Below, piece after piece: positions 45,598-56,346 of a DNA stretch of 64,000 bases. The stretch's first letter is position 1. Every line of letters begins with the position of its first letter. Origin of the DNA: Bordetella parapertussis. GTDB taxonomy: Bacteria; Pseudomonadota; Gammaproteobacteria; Burkholderiales; Casimicrobiaceae. Under the pieces are notes generated by a model. The model searched no databases. It was not told the DNA's origin and was given only the letters and a program-made list of their open reading frames with translations. Position numbers and translations under genes: made by a program. The stretch lies in contig CALQLA020000006.1 in the NCBI GenBank assembly GCA_943331295.2, positions 1-64,000 on the forward strand, in the 5' to 3' direction.

Positions 45598-48369
45598 ATG
45601 CACCGCTCGCATTTCTCCCGCGCCTGGCTCGCCGGCGCGCTCGCGCTCGCCGCGGCCGGCGGTCTCCTCTCCGGTTGCGCGACGGCGCCCGGCGCCGGCG
45701 GTACCTCGGGCGCCACGGCGTCCACCACCAACGCCAACGACGCGGCGACCGCCGGCGTCGCCGCCGCGCAGGCCGCGACGACCGCCGGGGCCAAGCCGGG
45801 CGGCGCCAGTTCCGCGCCGGCCGCCGCCGCGGCAGCGGCCGCTGCCGCGGTCGTGGCCCAGGGGCAGGCGAAGCCCTTCGCCGAGGTGATCAAGGACGCC
45901 AGGGAAACCGTCGGGCTGTTCCGCGTCTGGCAGAAGGACGACAAGGTCTGGCTGGAGATCGCGCCGGAACAGTTCGACACGCCGTACTTCTTCTCGGTGA
46001 ACCTGAGCTCGGGCCTCGGCGAGAAGTACTTCTTCGGCGGGCTGATGGACACGAGCCACCTGGTCGCGTTCCGCAAGTCGGGCACGCAGGTGCAGCTGAT
46101 CGCCCTCAACAACCGCTACTTCGCACAGCCGAAGACGCCGCAGGCGCTGGCGGTGAAAGAGGCGTTCTCCGACAGCCTGCTGGCGAGCACGCCGGTCGCG
46201 TCGCAACCGCATCCCGAGCGCAAGTCGATCCTGATCGAGGCGAGCGCGCTGCTGCTCTCCGACATCCCCGGCGCCAACGGCGACCTCGAGCGGACATTCC
46301 GCCAGTCGTACTCGTTCGACGCGCGCAACTCCGGCATCACGAAGATCCGCTCGACGCCCGACCTGACGGCCTTCAACGTCAACGCGCACTATTCGCTCGG
46401 CCGCGTGTCGCAGCCGCCGGCGACCCCCGGCGCCGCGCCGGCCACGCCGCCGCCGGCCACGATCCCCGACATCCGCAGCCTGTTCCTCGGCTACTACTAC
46501 AACTTCGCGAAGCTGCCCGACGCGCCGATGGCCCCGCGCGCCGCTGACGACCGGATCGGGTATTTCGGCACGTCGCGCTTCGACTACACCAATGACAACG
46601 CTCTGACGCCGCGCGTCAACTACATCAACCGCTGGCGCCTCGAGAAGAAGGATCCGGCAGCCGAGCGGTCGGAGCCGAAGCAGCCGATCGTGTTCTGGCT
46701 CGACAAGAACATCCCTCTTCGCTACCGCGACACGGTGATCGCCGGCGTGCTGGAATGGAACAAGGCGTTCGACCGGATCGGGTTCACGAACGCGATCGAG
46801 GCGAAGATCCAGCCCGACGACGCCGACTGGGAAACCGTGGATGCCCGGCACGCGTCGATCCGCTGGATGCCCACCGCCCGGCCGATGTTCGGCGGTATCG
46901 GGCCGTCGCAGGTCGATCCCCGCACCGGCGAGATCCTCGACGCCGACATCGGCATCGACCCGGTGCGGCTGCGCAACCGGCGCATCCAGCGCGTCGAGTA
47001 CGTGCCGCAGCCGATCGCGCCGACGGGACAGCGCGCCGCGATGCTCTGCCAGCAGGCCGATTTCGCCGCGATGGAGCTGGGCTTCGCGCTCGACCTGCTC
47101 GAGGCGCGCGGCGACGTCGAGCCCGACAGCCCCGAGGCCGAGCAGTTCGTCCTCGACGACCTGAAGGACATCGTCACCCACGAGGTCGGCCACACGCTGG
47201 GGCTGCGCCACAACTTCCGCGCGTCGACGATCTACACGCAGGCGCAGCTGAACGACCCCGAGTTCACCCGCGCCAACGGCATCGCCGGGTCGGTGATGGA
47301 GTACAACGCGATCAACATCGCGCTGCCGGGCGAGCGCCAGGGCGCGTACCAGATGCACACGATCGGCCCCTACGACTACTGGGCCATCGAGTACGGCTAC
47401 AAGCCACTGCCGCCCGCCGAGGAAGCCGCGGAGCTGAAGCGCATCGCGGCGCGCAGCTTCGAACGCGAGCTCGCGTACTCGACCGACGAGGATGCCTCCG
47501 CCGCGATCGACCCCGACGCGACGCAGGGCGACCTGTCCGACGACCCGCTCGCCTTCAGCGCGCGCCGGATCACGCTCGCGCGCGAGCTGCTCGACCGCTG
47601 GCAGGACCGGCAGCTGAAGCCCGGCGAGGACTACTCGGTCTATCGGCGCAACATCGGCCGCAGCCTCGCCCAGGTCGGCGCGTCGGGGGCGGTCGCCGCC
47701 CGCTACGTCGGCGGCGTGACCGTGGTGCGCGACCATGCGGGCTCGCCGCGCCCCCCGCTCTATCCCGTGTCGCCGCAGCGCCAGCGCGACGCGCTCAACC
47801 TGCTCGCGGCCAACCTGTTCGCGTTCGACAGCTTCCGCTTCAAGCCGGAGTTCATGCAGCGGCTCTCGATGGACTACCTCGACCGCGGCGACAACTTCGA
47901 CACCGGGCTCTCGACCTCCGGCCTCGACTATTCGCTGCCGACGCAGGTGCTGGCGATCCAGCGCGCGGCGCTGAACCAGGTGATGAGCGACGCCATCGCG
48001 CAGCGGATCCTCGACAGCCAGGCCAAGCTGCCCACATCGGCGCAGCCGTTCCGCCTGTCCGAGCTCCATGCCGGGCTGCGCGTGGCGATCTGGAGCGAGC
48101 TCAAGACGGGCAAGGACATCGACCTCTTCCGCCGCAACCTGCAGCGCGAGCACGCCAACCGCGTCGCGACCGCGCTGGTCCGGCCGTCGGGGTCGATGCC
48201 CGCGGACGCCCGCAGCCTGCTGCGCGTCGAGGCCCGCACGCTGCGCGCCGACATCGCCGCCGCGCAGTCGAAGCCCGGGTTCTCGCCGGAAGCGAAGGCG
48301 CACCTCGCGGAGATGCTGTCCACGCTCGACGAGGCGCTGAAGGCCCCGCTGGTGAGGCAAGGGGTATGA
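45598..48369 (+). CDS. Lipoprotein zinc-dependent metalloprotease (DUF5117/DUF4953-like)
   Basis: A large exported protein of 923 aa. The signal peptide ends at the lipobox LLSGC with Cys27, so it is a lipoprotein. An Ala/Thr/Gly-rich linker fills residues 28 to about 88. The zinc site is HEVGHTLGLRHN, with His528, Glu529, His532 and His538 (an HExxHxxGxxH motif). The family is known from large DUF5117/DUF4953 proteins without a defined substrate. It lies between miaB and phoH, where many relatives have no gene. Its stop codon is the first base set of a junction repeat. Confidence 0.85.
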   Translation: MHRSHFSRAWLAGALALAAAGGLLSGCATAPGAGGTSGATASTTNANDAATAGVAAAQAATTAGAKPGGASSAPAAAAAAAAAAVVAQGQAKPFAEVIKDARETVGLFRVWQKDDKVWLEIAPEQFDTPYFFSVNLSSGLGEKYFFGGLMDTSHLVAFRKSGTQVQLIALNNRYFAQPKTPQALAVKEAFSDSLLASTPVASQPHPERKSILIEASALLLSDIPGANGDLERTFRQSYSFDARNSGITKIRSTPDLTAFNVNAHYSLGRVSQPPATPGAAPATPPPATIPDIRSLFLGYYYNFAKLPDAPMAPRAADDRIGYFGTSRFDYTNDNALTPRVNYINRWRLEKKDPAAERSEPKQPIVFWLDKNIPLRYRDTVIAGVLEWNKAFDRIGFTNAIEAKIQPDDADWETVDARHASIRWMPTARPMFGGIGPSQVDPRTGEILDADIGIDPVRLRNRRIQRVEYVPQPIAPTGQRAAMLCQQADFAAMELGFALDLLEARGDVEPDSPEAEQFVLDDLKDIVTHEVGHTLGLRHNFRASTIYTQAQLNDPEFTRANGIAGSVMEYNAINIALPGERQGAYQMHTIGPYDYWAIEYGYKPLPPAEEAAELKRIAARSFERELAYSTDEDASAAIDPDATQGDLSDDPLAFSARRITLARELLDRWQDRQLKPGEDYSVYRRNIGRSLAQVGASGAVAARYVGGVTVVRDHAGSPRPPLYPVSPQRQRDALNLLAANLFAFDSFRFKPEFMQRLSMDYLDRGDNFDTGLSTSGLDYSLPTQVLAIQRAALNQVMSDAIAQRILDSQAKLPTSAQPFRLSELHAGLRVAIWSELKTGKDIDLFRRNLQREHANRVATALVRPSGSMPADARSLLRVEARTLRADIAAAQSKPGFSPEAKAHLAEMLSTLDEALKAPLVRQGV

Positions 48370-48429
48370 GAGCGCCGGGCCGCCCCAGGCGCGAGTGCCG
48401 GCGTGCGAAGCACGAAGCTCGTCCAGTGA
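48367..48429 (+). repeat. Gene-junction repeat element, copy 1
   Basis: The element starts on the TGA stop of the metalloprotease, runs through GGGCCGCCCC and GTGCGAAGCACGAAGC, and ends in CCAGTGA. A second, weaker end unit (CCGGAGTCCGCAACACGG) follows at 48443-48474 and supplies the GTG start of phoH. Related copies occur at 53460 and 63672. Confidence 0.65.
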
Positions 48430-48469
48430 CCGCCGGCCGCTGCCGGAGTCCGCAACACGGAGGTCTCCA

Positions 48470-49465
48470 GTGAAGGCACATCGCGACCAGGAACAGCTGG
48501 CACTCGTCCCGGTCGACAACCGGATGCTCGCGAACCTGTGCGGTCCGCTCGACTCCAACCTGCGCCAGATCGAGGCGGCGCTCGACGTGACGGTCGGCCA
48601 TCGTGGCGGCACCTTCACGCTGACCGGCACGCCGGCGCAGAGGGCGCGCGCGGCGACGGCGCTGCAGCGGTTCTACGCCGCCGCCGAGAAGCCGCTGTCG
48701 ATCGACGACATCCAGCTGGGGCTGATCGAGCTCCTCGTGCAGCCGGGAACGGCGGCGGCACCGCCTACCGCCGACGACGGGCCGACGCTGCGCACGCGGC
48801 GCGCCGACCTGCACGGCCGGACGCCGAACCAGACGGTGTACCTGAAGGACATCCAGGACCACGACATCACGTTCGGCATCGGGCCGGCCGGGACGGGCAA
48901 GACCTACCTCGCGGTGGCCTGCGCCGTCGACGCGCTGGAACGCGACACCGTGAAGCGACTGGTGCTGGTGCGCCCCGCGGTCGAGGCCGGCGAGCGGCTG
49001 GGCTTCCTGCCGGGGGACTTCGCGCAGAAGGTCGACCCGTACCTGCGCCCGCTCTACGACGCGCTGTACGACCTGATGGGCTTCGACAAGACCGCCAAGC
49101 TGTTCGAGCGGGCGACGATCGAGATCGCGCCCCTCGCCTACATGCGCGGCCGCACGCTCAACCACTCGTTCATCATCCTCGACGAGGCGCAGAACACGAC
49201 GCCCGAGCAGATGAAGATGTTCCTCACCCGGATCGGCTTCGGTACCAAGGCGGTGATCACCGGCGACGTCACGCAGATCGACCTCGCCCGCGGCCAGAAG
49301 AGCGGGCTGATCGAGGCCTCCCGCATCCTGGCGGGCGTCCGCGGCATCGCCTTCACGCGCTTCACCAGCGCCGATGTCGTCCGCCACCCGCTGGTGCAGA
49401 AGATCGTCAACGCCTACGAGCGCGACGCGGCGACGAACAAGCCCGCCGACGGCGACCGCCGGTGA
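48470..49465 (+). CDS. phoH: PhoH family ATPase
   Basis: A PhoH-like ATPase of 331 aa (YbeZ type), often co-encoded with ybeY and linked to RNA metabolism. The Walker A motif GPAGTGKT is at residues 138-145, and Walker B is FIILDEAQN near 227. GTG 48470 follows GGAGG at a good distance. The start overlaps a short upstream frame that begins at GTG 48426 (15 codons) by the GTGA sequence, so translation may be coupled. The stop overlaps the ybeY start (GTGA). The gene is probably in the miaB-lnt transcription unit. Confidence 0.94.
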   Translation: MKAHRDQEQLALVPVDNRMLANLCGPLDSNLRQIEAALDVTVGHRGGTFTLTGTPAQRARAATALQRFYAAAEKPLSIDDIQLGLIELLVQPGTAAAPPTADDGPTLRTRRADLHGRTPNQTVYLKDIQDHDITFGIGPAGTGKTYLAVACAVDALERDTVKRLVLVRPAVEAGERLGFLPGDFAQKVDPYLRPLYDALYDLMGFDKTAKLFERATIEIAPLAYMRGRTLNHSFIILDEAQNTTPEQMKMFLTRIGFGTKAVITGDVTQIDLARGQKSGLIEASRILAGVRGIAFTRFTSADVVRHPLVQKIVNAYERDAATNKPADGDRR

Positions 49466-49965
49466 CGCCGCGCCGGCCGCCCCCCGCGGCGAAACCGCCC
49501 CGGCTGTCGCTGTCGGTGCAGTACGCCCTCGCCGCGACGACGCTGCCGGTCGCGGCCACGCTGCGGCGCTGGGCGCGCGCGGCGCTGGAGCGCGACGCCG
49601 CGGTGACGATGCGCTTCGTCGGCACCCGCGAGGGGACGAGGCTCAACGGCGTTTTCCGGGGCCAGGACCACGCGACGAACGTGCTGACCTTCGTGTACGA
49701 TGACGCCACGCCGCTCGCGGGCGACATCGTGCTGTGCGCGCCGGTGGTGCGGCGGGAAGCCCGGGAACAGGGCAAGGCGTTCGAGGCTCACTGCGCGCAT
49801 CTGGTCGTCCACGGCATGCTGCATCTCCAAGGCTACGAGCACGAGACCGACCGCGAGGCCGCGGCGATGGAGGCCCGCGAGACCGCGATTCTGCGGACGC
49901 TCTCCGTCGCCGACCCCTACACACCGACCCCCGCCGCCCGGCCGCGCGCCGCGGCGCGGGCCTGA
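49462..49965 (+). CDS. ybeY: Endoribonuclease YbeY
   Basis: A zinc-dependent endoribonuclease with a role in 16S rRNA 3' maturation and ribosome quality control. The 167-aa protein has the metal motif HGMLHLQGYEHE with His117, His121 and His127. An extended basic/Pro-rich N-terminus (about 15 residues) precedes the core. GTG 49462 overlaps the phoH stop by 4 bp. Context with phoH and corC is the usual one. Confidence 0.94.
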   Translation: MTPRRPPPAAKPPRLSLSVQYALAATTLPVAATLRRWARAALERDAAVTMRFVGTREGTRLNGVFRGQDHATNVLTFVYDDATPLAGDIVLCAPVVRREAREQGKAFEAHCAHLVVHGMLHLQGYEHETDREAAAMEARETAILRTLSVADPYTPTPAARPRAAARA

Positions 49966-49977
49966 CCTGCGCCGACG

Positions 49978-50865
49978 ATGAGCGACTCCAGCGACAAGCC
50001 GGGCCCCAAGCCGACGTTGATCGAGCGGCTCTCCGCGTTCCTGACACGCGAGCCCGAGGACCGCGAGGAACTGCTGGAGCTGCTGCACGGCGCGTTCGAG
50101 CACAAGCTGCTCGACGCCGACGCGCTGTCGATGATCGAGGGCGTGATGTCGGTGTCCGAGATGACGGTGCGCGACATCATGATCCCGCGCTCGCAGATGG
50201 ACGTCGTGTCGGAGGACGACGAGCCGGCCGAGTTCATCCCGCTGGTGCTGGAGACCAAGCACTCGCGCTTCCCGGTGATCGGCGAGAACAAGGACGACGT
50301 CGTCGGCATCCTGCTCGCGAAGGAACTCCTCAACTACTACGCGAACCCGGAGAGCTTCGACCTCAAGGACACCTTCCGGCCCGCCGTGTTCGTGCCCGAG
50401 TCGAAGCGGCTCAACGTGCTGCTGCGCGACTTCCGCGCCAACCGCAACCACATGGCGATCGTCGTCGACGAGTACGGCGGCGTCTCCGGGCTCGTCACCA
50501 TCGAGGACGTGCTGGAGCAGATCGTCGGCGACATCGACGACGAGTACGACTTCGACGAGAACGAGGACAACATCATCGCCGAGGCCAACGGCCGGTTCCG
50601 CGTGAAGGCGCAGACCGAGATCGGCGACTTCAACGAGCATTTCGGCACCGACTTCGCCGACGACGAGTTCGACACCGTCGGCGGCCTCGTGCTGCAGGCG
50701 TTCGGGCGCCTGCCCAAGCGCGGCGAGACCGCCCACATCGGCGACTACCGCTTCCGCGTCGTCCGCGGCGACAGCCGCCGCCTGCACACGCTGCAGGTCG
50801 AGCCGGTGCAGTCGGCCCCGGCCGCCGGCGATGCCGGCGGTCCGCTGCCGCCGGACGCGGCGTGA
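49978..50865 (+). CDS. corC: CorC/HlyC-family CBS-domain protein (YbeX)
   Basis: A cytoplasmic protein of 295 aa with two CBS domains (SVSEMTVRDIMIPRSQMDVV and the following VPESKRLNVLLRDFRANRNHMAIVVDEYGGVSG) and a C-terminal CorC/HlyC domain (TDFADDEFDTVGGLVLQAFGRLPKRGE). No membrane segments are visible, so it is not itself a transporter. The family is linked to Mg/Co handling in enterics, and ybeX to ribosome function. It lies 12 bp after ybeY. Confidence 0.93.
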   Translation: MSDSSDKPGPKPTLIERLSAFLTREPEDREELLELLHGAFEHKLLDADALSMIEGVMSVSEMTVRDIMIPRSQMDVVSEDDEPAEFIPLVLETKHSRFPVIGENKDDVVGILLAKELLNYYANPESFDLKDTFRPAVFVPESKRLNVLLRDFRANRNHMAIVVDEYGGVSGLVTIEDVLEQIVGDIDDEYDFDENEDNIIAEANGRFRVKAQTEIGDFNEHFGTDFADDEFDTVGGLVLQAFGRLPKRGETAHIGDYRFRVVRGDSRRLHTLQVEPVQSAPAAGDAGGPLPPDAA

Positions 50866-50896
50866 TGGCACCGCCGGCGCCCGCGGCGCGCGGCAG

Positions 50897-52450
50897 GTGA
50901 CGGCCGCGGGCGCCGGGCGGGCGAGCCTCGCGCTCGCCGCCGCCGCCGGCGCGGGCAGCGTCTTCGCGTTCGCCCCGTTCGGCTACGCGGGCGTCGCGAT
51001 CGTGATGCTCGCGCTGCTGTTCGGCCTGTGGCAGGTGGCAGCGACCCCGCGCGCCGCCGCGGAACTGGGCTTCGCGTACGGCCTGGGACTCTTCGGCACC
51101 GGCTCGTCGTGGGTCTACATCGCGCTCAACACGTTCGGCGGGATGCCGCTCGTCGTCGCGGTCGTCGGCACCGCGATCTGGTCGGCTTATCTCGCGCTCT
51201 TCCCCGCGCTCGTCGGCTGGATCGCGACGCGATGGACCTCGCCGCAGGCCTGGGGGCGCGCGGTCGCCGCGGCCGGCCTTTGGACCGTCGCGGAACTGCT
51301 CCGCGGCACCGGCTACACCGGGTTCCCGTGGCTGGCGCTGGGCCATGCCCAGCTCCCGGTGGCCGGCGGCGGGCTCGAAAGCCCGCTGGCGGGCTACGCG
51401 ACGCTCGGCGGCACCTGGCTCGTGACGCTCGCGGTCGCACTGTGCGCCGCCCTCCTGGCGGTCGCGATCGACGCGTTCGCGGCGCCCTCGCGCCGGCGCG
51501 GCATGGCCTGCCTCGCCGCGATCGCGGCGATCGCCGGCGGCGGCTTCGCTGCCGGGCGCGTCGAGTGGACCGTCCCCGCCGGGCCGCCCGTCACCGTCTC
51601 GCTGGTGCAGGGCAACGTGCCGCAGGACGTCAAGTTCGAGTCGGACATGCGCGAGGCGACGCTGCAGCTCTACCTCGATCTCGCGGAACAGAGCCGCGGC
51701 CGCCTCATCGTGCTGCCGGAGTCCGCGTTCCCGATGTTCGCCGACGAGGTGCCGGACCGCGTGCTGATGCACCTGCAGCGCATCGCGGGCGATCGCGGCG
51801 GCGACGCGCTGGCCGGCGTGTTCACGACCGACCCACCGCTGCCGGGCAGCACCGACATCCGCTACTACAACAGCGTCGTGAGCCTCGGCAGCAACGAGAT
51901 CCAGCTCTACCGCAAGCGGCACCTGGTGCCGTTCGGCGAGACGATTCCGCTGGAGCCCGTCGTCGGCTGGTTCATCCGGTCGGTGCTTTCGATTCCGCTC
52001 GCGAACCAGACGTCCGGCGACGCGTCGCAGCGGCCGATGGCGCTGGCGGGCCAGCGCGTCGCGGTCGACATCTGCTACGAGGATGCCTTCGGCGGCGAGC
52101 TGCGGCGGCATGCCGCCGAAGCGACGCTGTTCGTCAACGTCACCAACGACGCCTGGTACGGGCGGTCGCTGGCCGCCGAGCAGCACAACCAGATTTCCGC
52201 GATGCGCGCGCTCGAGGCGGGCCGCCCGATGCTGCGCGCGACCAACACCGGCATCACGTCGGCGATCGACCACCACGGGCGCGAGATGGCGCGCCTGCCC
52301 TGGTACACGCGCGGCATCCTCGAAATCGAGGTGACGGGCCGCCAGGGCGTGACGCCGTACGTGCGCTGGGGCGACGCGCTGCCGGCGCTCGCGGCGCTGC
52401 TGGTGGCGGCGCTGGGATTCGCGGCCGGACGCCGGCAGGCGCCGCGATGA
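50897..52450 (+). CDS. lnt: Apolipoprotein N-acyltransferase
   Basis: An inner-membrane enzyme that adds the third acyl chain to lipoproteins. The 517-aa protein has six or more N-terminal membrane segments and a C-terminal nitrilase domain. The catalytic triad is Glu275 (LPESAFP), Lys340 ([11 protein letters not shown]) and Cys393 (DICYEDAF), close to the E. coli numbering (267, 335, 387). GTG 50897 follows GCAG; the frame is open upstream without a better site. The lipoproteins in this window (LptM, MltD, the metalloprotease) are likely substrates. Confidence 0.95.
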   Translation: MTAAGAGRASLALAAAAGAGSVFAFAPFGYAGVAIVMLALLFGLWQVAATPRAAAELGFAYGLGLFGTGSSWVYIALNTFGGMPLVVAVVGTAIWSAYLALFPALVGWIATRWTSPQAWGRAVAAAGLWTVAELLRGTGYTGFPWLALGHAQLPVAGGGLESPLAGYATLGGTWLVTLAVALCAALLAVAIDAFAAPSRRRGMACLAAIAAIAGGGFAAGRVEWTVPAGPPVTVSLVQGNVPQDVKFESDMREATLQLYLDLAEQSRGRLIVLPESAFPMFADEVPDRVLMHLQRIAGDRGGDALAGVFTTDPPLPGSTDIRYYNSVVSLGSNEIQLYRKRHLVPFGETIPLEPVVGWFIRSVLSIPLANQTSGDASQRPMALAGQRVAVDICYEDAFGGELRRHAAEATLFVNVTNDAWYGRSLAAEQHNQISAMRALEAGRPMLRATNTGITSAIDHHGREMARLPWYTRGILEIEVTGRQGVTPYVRWGDALPALAALLVAALGFAAGRRQAPR

Positions 52451-52553
52451 CGGCTTTGCGCCGGCAGACGGCGTGCGTGCCCGCGATGCCGGTAAAATGG
52501 CGCCTTCCCAGCAACGCCGCCGCGCGAACCGCGGCCTAAAGCCGCCCGCCCCG

Positions 52554-53459
<906 letters not shown>

Positions 53460-53462
<3 letters not shown>

Positions 53463-53521
53463 GCCCGACGGGCCGCCCCGAGGGCGAATACCGGAGTGCG
53501 AAGCACGAAGGTAGTCTAGTG
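53460..53521 (+). repeat. Gene-junction repeat element, copy 2
   Basis: The best copy of the element. It begins on the glyQ stop TGA, has GGGCCGCCCCGAGGGCGAATA and GTGCGAAGCACGAAGG, and ends AGTCTAGTG. Its last three bases (53519-53521) are the GTG start of glyS. The inverted repeat GTGC-GAA-GCAC can form a small hairpin just before the start. Confidence 0.75.
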
Positions 53522-55636
53522 AGCCACGCCACCCTCGCGCTCGAGCTCTTCACCGAGGAACTGCCGCCCAAGGCGCTGAAGGCGCTGGGCGAAGCGTTCG
53601 CGACCGGCATTGCCGACGGCCTGCGTGAGCGCGGCCACCTCGCCCCCGACAGCATCGTGACGTCGTATGCGACGCCGCGCCGCCTCGCCGTCACGATCAC
53701 CGACGTGCTGCCCCTGTCGCCCGACCAGCCGCTGGTGCAGAAGCTGATGCCGGTCGGCGTCGCGCTCGATGCGGCCGGGATGCCGACCGCGGCAATGAAG
53801 AAACGCCTCCATGCACTCGGCCGCGGCCATCTCGCCGACCTCTGGCCGAACGCGGTCGACGGGCCCGACAGCGTGGTGCAGGCGCCGGACGGCAAGGCCG
53901 ACGCGCTGTTCCTGCATTCGATCGCGCGGGGCACCCGGCTGCAGAACGCGCTGCAGGAAGCGCTCGACGCCACGCTCGGGAAGCTGCCGATCCCGAAGCT
54001 GATGACGTACCAGCGCGCCGACGGCAGCAACGTGAAGTTCGTCCGCCCCGCCCACCGGCTGCTGGCGCTGCACGGCGCGGAGGTAGTCGCCGTGGCGGCG
54101 CTCGGCCTCGAGGCCGGGCGGGTCACCGGCGGCCATCGCTTCCTGTCCCGCGGCGACATCACGATCGGGACGGCCGCGGCCTACGAGGAAACGCTGGCGG
54201 CCGAGGGCAAGGTGATCGCCAGCTTCGCCGCCCGGCGCGCGAAGATCGTCGCCGGGCTCGCGGCGGCGGCTGGCGACGCCACGGTGATCATGCCCGACGC
54301 GCTGCTGGACGAGGTGAATTCGCTGGTCGAATGGCCCGTGGTCTACGCCGGCGATTTCGACCCGGCGTTCCTCGCGGTGCCGCAGGAGTGCCTGATCCTG
54401 ACGATGCAGCAGAACCAGAAGTATTTCGCGCTGGCGGACGCCGGCGGCCGGCTCGCCAACCGGTTCCTGCTGGTCAGCAACCTCGAGACGCAGCATCCCG
54501 AGGCGATCATCCAGGGCAACGAGCGCGTGCTGCGCGCGCGGCTCGCCGATGCGCGGTTCTTCTTCGACCAGGACCGGAAGCAGCGGCTCGAGGCACGGGT
54601 GCCGCGGCTCGCGTCGATCGTGTATCACAACAAGCTCGGCAGCCAGCTGGCGCGCGGCGCGCGCGTGATCCGCATCGCCGAGGCGATCGCGCGGCTGTCC
54701 GGCGCCGACGTCGGCGACGCGCATCGGGCCGCTTACCTCGCGAAGGCCGATCTCGTGAGCGAGATGGTCGGCGAGTTTCCCGAGTTGCAGGGGCTGATGG
54801 GCCGCTACTACGCGGCGCACGACGGCGAGACCGCCGCCGTCGCCGCGGCGATTCAAGAGCACTACTGGCCGCGCCACGCCGGCGATGCGCTGCCGGCGGG
54901 ACCGGTCGCGCAGGCGGTGGCGCTCGCCGACAAGCTGGAAACCCTGGCCGGCCTGTTCGGGATCGGCACGGTGCCCACCGGCGACAAGGACCCGCTCGGC
55001 CTGCGCCGGCACGCGATCGGCGTCGTCCGCATCCTCGTCGAGTGCCGGCTGCCGCTCCCGCTCGATGCGCTGGTGGCGATCGCGTTCGACAGCTTCGACG
55101 GCGTCGCGGCGATGAAGGACGCGCGCTTTGATCTCGAAGCCTTCGTCCTCGATCGCCTGCGCGGCTACCTGCGCGACCTCGGGTACACCGCCAACCAGGC
55201 CGAGGCGGTGCTGTGCCAGCGGCCGGTGCGCATCGACCTCGTGCCCGCGCGGACCGACGCCGTGCGCGAGTTCAGCGCGCTGCCGGAGGCGGCGGCGCTC
55301 GCCGCCGCGAACAAGCGGATCATCAACATCCTGAAGAAGTCCGAGGCCGAGGTCGGCGTCGCGGTCGATCCCGCCCGCCTCGCCGACGGCGCGGAGCGCG
55401 ACCTCCATGCCGCGTTCGAGGCGCTGGCGCCCGTCGTAGACGAGCGCTCGGCGCGCGGCGACTACACCGGCGCGCTGAAGGCGCTGGCCGCGGCGCGGCC
55501 GGTGGTCGACCGCTTCTTCGACGACGTGATGGTGATGGCGGATGATCCCGCGGTGCGCGCCAACCGCCTCGCGCTGCTCGCCGCCGTGGCCCGGACGATG
55601 AACCGCGTGGCCGACATTTCCCGGCTGGCGGCCTAG
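53519..55636 (+). CDS. glyS: Glycine-tRNA ligase beta subunit
   Basis: The tRNA-binding beta subunit, 705 aa, the normal length. It begins ATLALELFTEELPPKALKALGEAF, carries VKFVRPAHRLLALHG, and ends with a C-terminal anticodon-binding helical domain. GTG 53519 is the last codon of the junction repeat; the frame is open far upstream but that part belongs to another frame of glyQ. It forms an operon with glyQ, and gmhB and plsC follow. Confidence 0.97.
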   Translation: MSHATLALELFTEELPPKALKALGEAFATGIADGLRERGHLAPDSIVTSYATPRRLAVTITDVLPLSPDQPLVQKLMPVGVALDAAGMPTAAMKKRLHALGRGHLADLWPNAVDGPDSVVQAPDGKADALFLHSIARGTRLQNALQEALDATLGKLPIPKLMTYQRADGSNVKFVRPAHRLLALHGAEVVAVAALGLEAGRVTGGHRFLSRGDITIGTAAAYEETLAAEGKVIASFAARRAKIVAGLAAAAGDATVIMPDALLDEVNSLVEWPVVYAGDFDPAFLAVPQECLILTMQQNQKYFALADAGGRLANRFLLVSNLETQHPEAIIQGNERVLRARLADARFFFDQDRKQRLEARVPRLASIVYHNKLGSQLARGARVIRIAEAIARLSGADVGDAHRAAYLAKADLVSEMVGEFPELQGLMGRYYAAHDGETAAVAAAIQEHYWPRHAGDALPAGPVAQAVALADKLETLAGLFGIGTVPTGDKDPLGLRRHAIGVVRILVECRLPLPLDALVAIAFDSFDGVAAMKDARFDLEAFVLDRLRGYLRDLGYTANQAEAVLCQRPVRIDLVPARTDAVREFSALPEAAALAAANKRIINILKKSEAEVGVAVDPARLADGAERDLHAAFEALAPVVDERSARGDYTGALKALAAARPVVDRFFDDVMVMADDPAVRANRLALLAAVARTMNRVADISRLAA

Positions 55637-55755
55637 CGTGACGCGCCCCGCAACGCGGTGCGACGGCGCGTTTGCTATGCTTCGCGCTTTCGCCCCGAAC
55701 CCGCGATCGGCGCCGCGCCGGGCGCCAACACGACGCGCACCGCGCGACCGATGAC

Positions 55756-56337
55756 ATGGTGCAACTCGCCTCCGAAGCCGTGACGCCCAAGCGCGTGGTC
55801 AAGCTGATCGTGCTGGACCGCGACGGGGTGATCAACCGCGACAGCGACCAGTTCATCAAGTCGCCCGACGAGTGGCGGCCGCTTCCCGGCAGCCTGGAGG
55901 CGATCTCCCGCCTCAACCACGCGGGCTTCCGCGTCGTCGTCGCGACCAACCAGTCCGGCATCGGCCGCGGCCTGTTCGACATGGCGGCGCTGAATGCGAT
56001 CCACGAGAAGTTGCACAAGGCGCTGGGCGCCGTCGGCGGGCGTATCGACGCCTTCTTCTACTGCCCCCACACCGGCGACTCGCAGTGCGAGTGCAGGAAG
56101 CCCAAGCCGGGAATGCTGCGCGAGATCGGCCTGCGGTTCGGCGTGGACCTCGCGGGCGTCCCCTGCATCGGCGATTCGCTGCGCGACCTCGTGGCCGCCG
56201 ACGCCGTCGGCGGGCAGCCCATCCTGGTCCTGACCGGCAAGGGCGAGAATACGCTGCGCGACGGCAACCTGCCGAAGAACACGATCATCTTTCCCGATCT
56301 CGCCTTCGCGGCGTCCGCGCTGCTCGCCGGCGACTGA
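55756..56337 (+). CDS. gmhB: D-glycero-beta-D-manno-heptose 1,7-bisphosphate 7-phosphatase
   Basis: A HAD-superfamily phosphatase of 193 aa in the ADP-heptose route for LPS core. The nucleophile motif VLDRDGVIN has Asp21 and Asp23, and TNQSGIGRG is the second motif. The zinc-binding CPHTGDSQCECRKPKPG loop is the mark of GmhB. ATG 55756 gives a short N-terminal tail; the frame is open upstream. plsC follows 10 bp later. Histidinol-phosphatase-like members exist, but the zinc loop favours GmhB. Confidence 0.9.
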   Translation: MVQLASEAVTPKRVVKLIVLDRDGVINRDSDQFIKSPDEWRPLPGSLEAISRLNHAGFRVVVATNQSGIGRGLFDMAALNAIHEKLHKALGAVGGRIDAFFYCPHTGDSQCECRKPKPGMLREIGLRFGVDLAGVPCIGDSLRDLVAADAVGGQPILVLTGKGENTLRDGNLPKNTIIFPDLAFAASALLAGD

Positions 56338-56346
56338 CCGCGCGCC

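Noticed and set aside
45463-48630. Very long open frame of over 1000 codons antisense to the metalloprotease
   Set aside because: It mirrors the G+C-rich codon positions of the metalloprotease gene, has Arg/Ala/His-rich low-complexity sequence and no recognisable domain.
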